From: Thermus thermamylovorans
GTDB lineage: Bacteria > Deinococcota > Deinococci > Deinococcales > Thermaceae
DNA length: 64,000 bases
Reading direction: 5' to 3'
Assembly (NCBI RefSeq): GCF_004307015.1
Contig: NZ_SIJL01000004.1
Coordinates: 62,001-126,000, forward strand
The translations under genes were made by a program, and so were the position numbers. Below the pieces are notes generated by a model. The model had not been told where the DNA came from and ran no database searches. It saw nothing but the letters and a program-made list of their open reading frames with translations. Shown one piece after another: positions 54,847 through 64,000 of this stretch. How positions within the stretch are numbered: the stretch's first letter is position 1; each line of letters opens with the position of its first letter.

Positions 54847-57800
54847 ATGGGCCAGGAAACCCTAAGCCGCCGCAAGTTCCTGAAGATCGGAGGGGGGGTA
54901 GCTGCCGGCTCCTTTTGGTTTTCCGCAAGGGCCGCCCTCTCCCCCTCGGCCTTGCCCGTCCTGCACAAGCCCGTAGGGGAAATCCCCATCATCTGCCCCT
55001 ACTGCGCCGTGGGGTGTAGCGCCATCGGTGCCGTCCAGGAGGGCAAGGTGGTGAACATCGAGGGAAACCCCAACGGCCCCATCAACCAAGGGGCCCTCTG
55101 CCCCAAGGGCACCAGCATGCGGGGCTTTTTGCAAAGCCCCTTCCGCAACACCAAAGTCCTCTACCGCGCCCCCGGGGCTAAGGACTGGGAGGAGCGGGAC
55201 TGGGAGTTCGCCCTGGACCGGATCGCCCGCCTCGTCAAGGACACCCGCGATCGCCACTGGATCGCAAAGGACGACGACGGCTTCACCGTTAACCGCACCG
55301 AGGCCATCGCCGGTCTGGGCTGCGCCACCTTGCACAGCGAGGTGGCCTACGCCCTCACCAAGTTCTTCCGGGCCCTGGGGTGTATGTACCTGGAGCACCA
55401 GGCCCGCATCTGCCACTCCACCACGGTTCCCGCCCTGGGCAACAGCTTCGGCCGCGGGGCCATGACCAACCACTCCATCGACTTCAAAAACGCCGACGTA
55501 GTCCTGATCCAAGGGGGCAACCCGGCGGAAAACCACCCCCTGGCCTTCCGCTGGATCGTGGAGGCCAAGGAACGGGGAGCGAAGATCATCGTGGTGGACC
55601 CTACCTTCAACCGCTCCGCCTCCGTGGCTGACCTCTACGTACCCATCCGCACGGGCACGGACATCGCCTTCCTGGGAGGCCTCATCAAGTACATCCTTGA
55701 CAACGGGCTCTACGACGAGTACTACGTGCGGGAGTACACCAACGCCTCCTTCCTGGTCCACCCCGACTTCCGGACCGCCACGGACCTGGACGGGGTCTTC
55801 AGCGGCTTCGTCCCCCTGGAGGACAACCCCTTCTACCGCGGGGCCTACGACCGCTCCACCTGGAGCTATCAGCTGGACGAGAACGGGATGGTCCGGCGGG
55901 ACCCCACCCTCGAGGACCCCCAGACGGTGTTCCAGCTCCTCAAGCGCCAGTACAGCCGCTACGACCTGGACACGGTGGCTGCGGTCACGGGGGCGCCCAA
56001 GGAGAAGATTCTGGCTGCCTACGAGCTTTACGCCTCCACCGGCCGGCCGGACCGGGCCGGGGTCATCACCTATGCCATGGGGGCCACCCAGCACACCTAC
56101 GGGGCCCAGCACATCCGGGGCTACGCCATCGTCCAGCTCCTTTTGGGCAACATCGGCATCCCCGGAGGCGGAGTGAACGCCATGCGCGGCCACAGCAACA
56201 TCCAGGGCACCACGGACATGGCCTTCCTCTACCACGACCTGCCCGGCTACCTGGGCATCCCTACCCGGGAGTACCCCACCCTGGAGGACTGGCTCCGGAC
56301 CCGCACGCCCCGGGCGGTCCTCCCGGGAGCGGTCAACTGGTGGCAGCACTACCCCCGCTACTTCATCAGCCTGCTCCGGGCCTGGTGGCCCGAGGTTCAC
56401 CCCGAGGAAGCCTACAGCTACCTCCCCAAGCTGGGACCCCACAAGGGGGGCATCCCCGCCAAGGACTCCGACTATACCCACCACGCCATCTTCTACGGGG
56501 CCCTCAAGGGGGCGGTCAAAGGGCTTTTCACCTTCGGCCAGAACCCCGCGGTCTCCGGAGGGGATTCCAAGGCCATCTGGCGCGGCCTGGAGAGCCTGGA
56601 GTGGCTGGTGGTCCTGGACCCCATGGAAACGGAAACCGCCGCCTTCTGGAAGCGCCCGGGCTTCGACCCAGCGCAAAACCGCACCGAGGTCTTCCTCCTG
56701 CCCTCGGCGGTCTGGGCGGAGAAGGAAGGGAGCATGACCAATACCGGGCGCTGGGTCCAGTGGTCCAGCAAGCTGGTGGATCCTCCCGGGCAGGCCCGGG
56801 ATGAGATCTGGTTCCTCACCGAGCTCCTAAGGCGCCTGAGGCAGCTCTACCGGGAGGAAGGCGGGGCCTTCCCCGAGCCCCTGCTGCGCCTCTCCTGGTG
56901 GGACTACTCCCCCAAGGTCACGGAGGAGATCGCCAAGGAGATCAACGGCAAGGACCTGCGTACCGGCCGCCAGCTCAGCTCCTTCACCGAACTCAGGGAC
57001 GATGGCACCACCGCCTGCGGCAACTGGCTCTACACGGGCTGCTTCACCGAGGAAGGCAACATGATGGCCCGGCGGGACCCCAGGGACACCCACCCCCTGG
57101 GCCTGGGCCTTTACCATAACTGGGGCTTTGCCTGGCCCCTCAACCGACGCATCCTCTACAACCGCGCTTCGGTGGACCTCCAGGGCAACCCCCGCAACCC
57201 CGGGAAATGGCTGGTGCGCTGGAACCCCGAGGCCGGCCGCTGGGAAGGGGACGTCCCCGACGGGGCCGCCCCCCCCGGGACCCTTCCCTTCATCATGTTC
57301 CCCGAAGGGGTGGGCCGGCTCTTCGCTGCCCAGATGGTGGACGGCCCCTTCCCGGAACACTACGAGCCCCCTGAGTCCCCGGTGACCAACCGGCTGAACG
57401 GCCAGGGCACGAGCCCCATCGCCAAGCTGTGGAGGGTGGAAGGGGTCACCTCCTGGGGCGGGCCCGAGGAGTTCCCCATCGTCCTCACCACCAAGCGGCT
57501 GGTGGAGCACTTCCACACGGGCATGATGACCCGGAACGTCCCCTGGCTCTTCGAGCTCCAGCCGGACCCCTTCGTGGAGATAAGCCCCGAGCTGGCCCGG
57601 GAGCTGGGCATCCGGAACGGCCAGTGGGTCCGGTTGGAAAGTGCCCGCGGCGCCACCTACGCCCGGGCCTTGGTGACGCCCCGGATGCGCCCCCTGGTGC
57701 TCGGGGACAGGGTGGCCCACCAGGTGAACCTGGTGATCCACTGGGGCTACCAGGGCAAGCTGCCCGAGGCCCTGCAGGGCCGGGTGGCCAACGCCAACAT

Positions 57801-57891
57801 TCTCACCTCCTCCTCCCACGACCCCAACACCTTTATGCCCGGCACCAAGGCGGCCCTGGTGCGCCTCGCCCCCGCGGAGATAGGAGGCTAG
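54847..57891 (+). CDS. fdhA: Formate dehydrogenase catalytic (molybdopterin, Fe-S) subunit, Cys type
   Basis: A 1014-residue Mo/W-bis-MGD oxidoreductase. The twin-arginine signal is SRRKFLK followed by a hydrophobic stretch, so it is exported folded. Cys50, Cys53, Cys57 and Cys85 bind the N-terminal [4Fe-4S] cluster. ARICHSTTVPALGNSFGRGAMTN places Cys189-His190 where FdnG-type enzymes carry selenocysteine. The C-terminal cofactor-closing domain includes VLTTKRLVEHFHTGMMTRN. ATG 54847 has an ideal AAGGAGG site; GTG 54841 is inside that site. It oxidises formate outside the membrane and passes electrons to the Fe-S subunit. Confidence 0.92.
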   Translation: MGQETLSRRKFLKIGGGVAAGSFWFSARAALSPSALPVLHKPVGEIPIICPYCAVGCSAIGAVQEGKVVNIEGNPNGPINQGALCPKGTSMRGFLQSPFRNTKVLYRAPGAKDWEERDWEFALDRIARLVKDTRDRHWIAKDDDGFTVNRTEAIAGLGCATLHSEVAYALTKFFRALGCMYLEHQARICHSTTVPALGNSFGRGAMTNHSIDFKNADVVLIQGGNPAENHPLAFRWIVEAKERGAKIIVVDPTFNRSASVADLYVPIRTGTDIAFLGGLIKYILDNGLYDEYYVREYTNASFLVHPDFRTATDLDGVFSGFVPLEDNPFYRGAYDRSTWSYQLDENGMVRRDPTLEDPQTVFQLLKRQYSRYDLDTVAAVTGAPKEKILAAYELYASTGRPDRAGVITYAMGATQHTYGAQHIRGYAIVQLLLGNIGIPGGGVNAMRGHSNIQGTTDMAFLYHDLPGYLGIPTREYPTLEDWLRTRTPRAVLPGAVNWWQHYPRYFISLLRAWWPEVHPEEAYSYLPKLGPHKGGIPAKDSDYTHHAIFYGALKGAVKGLFTFGQNPAVSGGDSKAIWRGLESLEWLVVLDPMETETAAFWKRPGFDPAQNRTEVFLLPSAVWAEKEGSMTNTGRWVQWSSKLVDPPGQARDEIWFLTELLRRLRQLYREEGGAFPEPLLRLSWWDYSPKVTEEIAKEINGKDLRTGRQLSSFTELRDDGTTACGNWLYTGCFTEEGNMMARRDPRDTHPLGLGLYHNWGFAWPLNRRILYNRASVDLQGNPRNPGKWLVRWNPEAGRWEGDVPDGAAPPGTLPFIMFPEGVGRLFAAQMVDGPFPEHYEPPESPVTNRLNGQGTSPIAKLWRVEGVTSWGGPEEFPIVLTTKRLVEHFHTGMMTRNVPWLFELQPDPFVEISPELARELGIRNGQWVRLESARGATYARALVTPRMRPLVLGDRVAHQVNLVIHWGYQGKLPEALQGRVANANILTSSSHDPNTFMPGTKAALVRLAPAEIGG

Positions 57892-57893
57892 AG

Positions 57894-58715
57894 ATGGCTG
57901 GCGCTCAGATCCCTTTGCCGGTCCACGCGGCCGCCCCCAAGGGCCAGGACTTCGCCATGCTCTTCGACGCCGCCCGCTGCATCGGCTGCAAGGCCTGCCA
58001 GGTGGCCTGCAAGCAGTGGAACGACCTTCCCGGAGAGGAGACCACCAACAGGGGCACCTACGAGAACCCCCTTTTCCTCACCGCCGACACCTGGCTCAAG
58101 ATGCACTTCACCGAAGGCACCCAGGGGGAGGAGATCTTCTGGCACTTCACCCGCAACTCCTGCATGCACTGCACCTCCGCCCCCTGCGTGGGCTCCTGCC
58201 CCACCGGGGCCATCGCCCCTAGGCCCGGAGGGGTGGTGCTCATCGACGACCGGCAGTGCATCGGTTGCCGGGCCTGCGTCCAGGCCTGCCCCTGGGACGC
58301 GGTGCACATGGACAAGAAGACCGGGGTGGTCAAGAAATGTACCCTGTGCTACGACCGGGTCAACAACGGCCTGGAGCCCGCCTGCGTCCAGTCCTGCCCC
58401 ACGGACGCCCTGCTCTTTGGCAGCTACCAGGAGATGCGGGCCCATGCCGAGCGCCGGGTGGAGGAGCTCAAGGCCAGGGGTTACCCCCGGGCCAACCTCT
58501 ACGGGGATCAGGCCGGGGGCACCCACGTAATGTACGTCCTGCGGGAGCACCCCTCGGCCTACGGCCTACCCACGGCGGTCAAGGGCCAGCGGGCCAAGAC
58601 CGTGGAGAAGTGGAGCTTCGGTGCCCTGGCGGCGGCTGCCCTTTCCCTCCTGGGCTTCCGCTGGCTCAGCGAACGGCGGGAGGCTCTGCAGAAGGACAAG
58701 GAGGAGGAAGCGTGA
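57894..58715 (+). CDS. fdhB: Formate dehydrogenase Fe-S (beta) subunit
   Basis: A 273-residue ferredoxin-like subunit with four [4Fe-4S] motifs: ARCIGCKACQVACKQ; SCMHCTSAPCVGSCP; QCIGCRACVQACP; and KCTLCYDRVNNGLEPACVQSCP. Near the C-terminus one hydrophobic helix (EKWSFGALAAAALSLLGF) anchors it, as in FdnH. AGGAGG lies 6 nt before ATG 57894. It relays electrons from the catalytic subunit to the NrfD-type membrane subunit encoded next (TGATG overlap). Confidence 0.94.
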   Translation: MAGAQIPLPVHAAAPKGQDFAMLFDAARCIGCKACQVACKQWNDLPGEETTNRGTYENPLFLTADTWLKMHFTEGTQGEEIFWHFTRNSCMHCTSAPCVGSCPTGAIAPRPGGVVLIDDRQCIGCRACVQACPWDAVHMDKKTGVVKKCTLCYDRVNNGLEPACVQSCPTDALLFGSYQEMRAHAERRVEELKARGYPRANLYGDQAGGTHVMYVLREHPSAYGLPTAVKGQRAKTVEKWSFGALAAAALSLLGFRWLSERREALQKDKEEEA

Positions 58716-59560
58716 TGCCCCCCTCTCTCCTCACCCTCCAGATCGGGATCTACTACCCCAACCCCCTCGGGGTCCACGCAGACTGGCCCTTCTGGATCAC
58801 CCTGTACTTCTGGCTGGCCGGGGCAGGCGTGGGGGCCTTTGTGCTGGCGGCCATGATGGTCAGGCGGGGCCTCCTGGCCCCAGAAAGCCTGCGCAAGCCG
58901 GCCCTCCTGGCCTTCGCCGTCCTGGCCTTGGGCGGGGCCATCCTCACCATCGACCTGGGCCAGCCCTTGCGCTTCGCCAACATGTTCCTGGGGGGAACGA
59001 CCCACAACCTAGCCACGGGCCTGAGCTCGGTCACCTGGGTGGGGGCGGTCCTTCTCCTCCTGGCCGTGCCCCTCCTCCTCCTGGGGCTTTGGCGGCTGGC
59101 GTTCCTACGGCGCTTTTACGGCCTCCTGGCGGTCCTTTTGCTCCTGCTTGGCCTCTACCCTGGGGTGCTCCTTTACGGCAGCATGAACAAGCCCTTCTGG
59201 AGCGCCACCCCCCTCATGCCCTTCATCTTCCTGGCCTCGGTCTTCGCCACCGGGGCGGCGGCCCTTTACCTGCTGGGGGTCCGGCGGGAGTCCCTTACGG
59301 CCCTGGCGCTCCGCTTCAGCCTCCTCACCCTGCTTCTCCTGGGCCTCCACCTGCTTTGGGTCTATCCCGTGGCCCGAGCCTCTGTGAACGCGGCCCTGAT
59401 GGGAAGCCTGGCCTGGGCCTTCTGGGGCTTCGTCCTCCTGGGTCTGGCCTTGCCCATGGCCTTGCTGCGCAGGCGCGGCCGGCTGGCCCTCGCTCCGGGC
59501 CTGGTGCTGGCCGGCGGCCTCCTCCTGCGGCACGTGGTCCTCATGAGCGGTCAGATTTGA
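58715..59560 (+). CDS. NrfD-type membrane subunit of formate dehydrogenase (second of two)
   Basis: A 281-residue protein with eight to nine helices. WITLYFWLAGAGVGAFVLAAM, ILTIDLGQPLRFANMFLGG and SVTWVGAVLLLL match the NrfD pattern, including the conserved D-L-G-x-P-x-R loop. It replaces the cytochrome b subunit (FdnI) of enterobacterial formate dehydrogenase-N, so electrons should enter the menaquinone pool without haem. ATG 58715 shares a base with the fdhB stop. Confidence 0.9.
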   Translation: MPPSLLTLQIGIYYPNPLGVHADWPFWITLYFWLAGAGVGAFVLAAMMVRRGLLAPESLRKPALLAFAVLALGGAILTIDLGQPLRFANMFLGGTTHNLATGLSSVTWVGAVLLLLAVPLLLLGLWRLAFLRRFYGLLAVLLLLLGLYPGVLLYGSMNKPFWSATPLMPFIFLASVFATGAAALYLLGVRRESLTALALRFSLLTLLLLGLHLLWVYPVARASVNAALMGSLAWAFWGFVLLGLALPMALLRRRGRLALAPGLVLAGGLLLRHVVLMSGQI

Positions 59561-59563
59561 ACC

Positions 59564-60250
59564 GTGAGCCTGGAGAACCTGTTACGAGAACTGGAAAGCC
59601 TCGAGGCCCCTCCCCCACAAAAGGGACGCTTCCCCAAGGGGCATCGGGTCTTCCTGGAGGTACTGGCAGCGGTGCGGCGCCACCTGCCCGCCCTAGAGGG
59701 GGCGGCGCGCAGGCTGCAAGGCCTGGACCCAGCCCGAGTGGAAGCCTGGTTGGAAGAGGCTTTGGCCCAGGGAGGGATCGAGCCTCCCCCAGGCCTTTCC
59801 CCCGAGGAGGAAGCCCTGCTGGCCCTTTGTCTTCACCACGCCCTGCGGCGCCACCTGGTTCCCCTGGGAAAAGGCCGGCTGCCCCGGGAAGCGGTGGAGG
59901 AAGCCCGGGTGCCCCCCACCTACCCCTATCCCCGGCGCTGCCCCATTTGCGGGGGGGAGGCCGACGTGGCCTACCTGGAAGGGGACGGGCACCGCTACCT
60001 GGTGTGCAGCCGCTGCGACACCCGCTGGCTGTACCTCCGGGTGGGGTGCCCCGCCTGCGGCAACACCGACCCCTACCGTCTGGACTACCTGCCCGGGGAA
60101 AGGGGCCTTCGCCTCTACCGCTGCCACGCCTGCGGCCACCGCCTCCTAGCCCAGCAGGTGGCCATCGCCGAGGGACTGGACCTGCCCTGGCTCAGGGCCC
60201 AGGTGCCCCTCCTGGAGGCACGTGAGGATGTACGAGTACCGCCGGGGTGA
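59564..60250 (+). CDS. fdhE: Formate dehydrogenase accessory protein FdhE
   Basis: A 228-residue cytoplasmic protein needed to assemble Tat-dependent formate dehydrogenases. The C-terminal half has four zinc/iron-ribbon CxxC motifs: RRCPICGGE, LVCSRCDT, GCPACGNTD and YRCHACGHR. The N-terminal half is helical. GTG 59564 lies 3 bp after the NrfD stop. The stop overlaps fdhD by 29 bp. Location within the operon agrees with a maturation role. Confidence 0.92.
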   Translation: MSLENLLRELESLEAPPPQKGRFPKGHRVFLEVLAAVRRHLPALEGAARRLQGLDPARVEAWLEEALAQGGIEPPPGLSPEEEALLALCLHHALRRHLVPLGKGRLPREAVEEARVPPTYPYPRRCPICGGEADVAYLEGDGHRYLVCSRCDTRWLYLRVGCPACGNTDPYRLDYLPGERGLRLYRCHACGHRLLAQQVAIAEGLDLPWLRAQVPLLEAREDVRVPPG

Positions 60251-60983
60251 GTTCCTGCCGGGAAGCTTCGAGCTGCCCCAGGAGGGGCAGCTGGAGATCC
60301 ACCTGAATGGGGCCCCCTACCTCTCCCTGGCCTGCAGTCCCGGGGGGGAAGTGGCCTTGGGCCTGGGGCACCTCTGGCTTTCCGGGGTGTTTGGGGCGCT
60401 GGAGGAGGTGCGCTACCGGCTAGACCTCGAGGCCCGGCGCCTCCACGTGGACCTCCCCTACCCCCCGCCCCCCCTGAGGCCCCACCGCTACGCGGGCTGC
60501 GCCGCCGGGATCGGCCACTACGGTTCCCGCCCCCTCCAACCCCTACCCCCGGGGGAGGCCCTGGACCCCGAGCTGCCCCTGCGCATGGTGGCCCAGCTCC
60601 AGGAGGCGGCCTCGGGCTACCGGCGGACCCGGGGCATCCACGGGGCGGCCCTCTTCGACCTGCAGGGCCGCCTCCTTCACGTGGCCGAGGACATCGGCCG
60701 CCACAACGCCGTGGACCGGCTCGCGGGCTGGCTCCTCCTAGAAGGGCGGATGGGGGAGCCCTGCCTCATCGCCATCACCGGGCGGGTCTCGGAGGAGATG
60801 GCGGCCAAGGCCGTGGCCCTGAAGGCCCCTCTCCTGGCAAGCCGCACCGGGGCCATGGACCGGGCGGTGGCCCTGGCCCGGCACTACCGCCTCACCCTGG
60901 CCTGCTACGTGCGCCAAACCGGCTACCGCCTCTACGCCGCCCCCGAGCGGCTCGTTGGAGCGGCTCCCCTGGTCCTGCCCTAG
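60222..60983 (+). CDS. fdhD: Formate dehydrogenase sulfurtransferase FdhD
   Basis: A 253-residue protein that delivers sulfur to the Mo-bis-MGD cofactor of formate dehydrogenase. It has the family blocks GLGHLWLSGVF, RTRGIHGAALFD, AEDIGRHNAVDRLAGW, RVSEEMAAKAV and SRTGAMDRAVALA. The active loop reads YAGCAAGIGHYG: the first Cys (Cys93) is kept, while the second Cys of the enterobacterial CGVC motif is Gly. GTG 60222 or ATG 60228 may be the start; GGAGG at 60214-60218 fits either. Confidence 0.93.
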   Translation: MRMYEYRRGEFLPGSFELPQEGQLEIHLNGAPYLSLACSPGGEVALGLGHLWLSGVFGALEEVRYRLDLEARRLHVDLPYPPPPLRPHRYAGCAAGIGHYGSRPLQPLPPGEALDPELPLRMVAQLQEAASGYRRTRGIHGAALFDLQGRLLHVAEDIGRHNAVDRLAGWLLLEGRMGEPCLIAITGRVSEEMAAKAVALKAPLLASRTGAMDRAVALARHYRLTLACYVRQTGYRLYAAPERLVGAAPLVLP

Positions 60984-60998
60984 CGTGCTATGCTAGGG
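60978..60998 (+). terminator. Hairpin at the end of fdhD
   Basis: CCCTAGC at 60978-60984, which includes the fdhD stop, pairs with GCTAGGG at 60992-60998 across 7 nt. A second GC-rich stem follows at 61006-61019. They may end the fdh transcript, though the loop also holds a possible -10. Confidence 0.35.
60986..60994 (+). promoter_or_regulatory. Possible extended -10 (TG-n-TATGCT) for the aconitase gene
   Basis: TGCTATGCT matches an extended -10. Transcription would start near 61001, giving a leader of about 95 nt that is GC-rich but has no recognised riboswitch. Confidence 0.35.
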
Positions 60999-61095
60999 GG
61001 GTGCCGGGGCGGGCGCCCCCCCTCGGGAAACTTCCCCCCAAAACCCACTGGCTGGTGCGGCCCTCGACCCCTCGGGGGAAGGGAAAGGAGCGGGC

Positions 61096-63801
<2,706 letters not shown>

Positions 63802-63815
63802 GGCCAAGGGCTCGA

Positions 63816-63844
63816 GGCCCCGGACCCTTCGGTCCGGGGCCTTT
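63816..63844. terminator. Strong intrinsic terminator after acnA
   Basis: GGCCCCGGACC at 63816-63826 pairs perfectly with GGTCCGGGGCC at 63831-63841 across the loop CTTC and is followed by TTTC. It lies between converging genes and may work both ways. Confidence 0.85.
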
Positions 63845-63866
63845 CAGCCACCCACCACCAAGGCCC

Positions 63867-64000
63867 CTAAAGCCCAGCTCCAATCTCCAGCTGGGAGTTT
63901 GGCCGTGCCCCTTCCGCCTCCGCCTCCCGGGCTTCCATCTTGCCCTTGATGCGCTTCAGGCGGAAGGTGTCCTCCCTTTCCCTCTGCTCCAGCACCTGCT
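63867..64000 (-). CDS. Unidentified protein, C-terminal end only
   Basis: A minus-strand frame is open from the window edge to TAG at 63869-63867, giving 43 residues plus a partial codon. Codon choice is typical of the window (CTG, GAG, AAG, CGC, GCC). The visible sequence is highly charged and probably helical (QVLEQREREDTFRLKRIKGK, then EAREAEAEG), ending in a polar tail (PNSQLEIGAGL). No family is recognised. It converges on acnA across the shared terminator. Confidence 0.6.
   Translation of the reverse strand, partial: QVLEQREREDTFRLKRIKGKMEAREAEAEGARPNSQLEIGAGL

Noticed and set aside
55411-55416. A possible selenocysteine site in formate dehydrogenase
   Set aside because: The codon is TGC (Cys), not TGA, and no SECIS-like hairpin is needed; the protein is a Cys-type enzyme.
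60999-61095. A riboswitch in the GC-rich leader before aconitase
   Set aside because: Pairings are simple GC stems with no recognisable conserved riboswitch core.

Overview
The window reads as a chromosomal segment of a Thermus species, close to T. thermophilus. It has very high GC with G/C-rich third codon positions, GTG and TTG starts are frequent, and genes are packed with 1-30 bp overlaps. The SerRS, chorismate mutase, RsmD, type II 3-hydroxyacyl-CoA dehydrogenase and aldehyde dehydrogenase proteins look, from memory, very like their T. thermophilus counterparts. Many genes have a -10 hexamer (TATACT, TAGAAT, TAGACT) ending only 5-8 nt before the start codon, the layout of leaderless transcripts. 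I see no insertion sequence, prophage, CRISPR array or origin. No stretch over 300 bases lacks a gene; the longest gap is 42645-42901.

Layout. 1-4457: a glycosyltransferase cluster with UDP-galactopyranose mutase, plausibly for the Galf-containing Thermus glycolipids. 4472-8136: MFS transporter, NodB-type deacetylase, MnmC-like methyltransferase, DUF554 membrane protein. 8206-9746: gatC and serS. 9737-14067: N-succinylamino-acid racemase/OSBS, a GNAT protein, a COG0402 deaminase and a ClC channel, all overlapping. 13955-19131: LmbE-type deacetylase, SLC13 transporter, chorismate mutase, aldehyde dehydrogenase, EamA transporter. 19128-21735: coaD, rsmD, a Na/Pi-cotransporter-like protein and tRNA-Pro(CGG). 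21805-25607: a fatty-acid/acyl-CoA operon. 25663-33656: diguanylate cyclase, lepA, an orphan histidine kinase, L-serine dehydratase beta, a large unknown membrane protein, a DapA-type aldolase and a WHy/LEA lipoprotein.

33604-42644 is a five-gene minus-strand operon: a secreted Asp-box (BNR) protein, an oversized peptide-type solute-binding protein, DppB, a DppC with a large extracytoplasmic insertion, and both ATPases fused in one chain. Beside it, 42902-44167 encodes an S41 carboxy-terminal-protease homologue whose catalytic Ser and Lys both appear replaced. 44164-53867: cytidine deaminase, a CorC-like protein, then a MarR-led RND efflux operon (two TolC-like proteins, adaptor lipoprotein, RND pump, alpha/beta hydrolase). 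53867-60983: an NrfD-like protein, then a formate dehydrogenase operon (Cys-type catalytic subunit with Tat signal, four-cluster Fe-S subunit, NrfD membrane subunit, FdhE, FdhD) behind a near-consensus promoter and a structured leader. 61096-63801: aconitase with a strong terminator, then the 3' end of one minus-strand gene.

The most striking non-coding signal is the control architecture. At several divergent gene pairs the whole intergenic region is 14-40 bp and holds two opposed -10 elements; at 4458-4471, 7373-7392 and 30183-30199 these overlap within one short motif. The most unusual gene set is the BNR-protein/ABC-transporter operon with the neighbouring apparent pseudoprotease.
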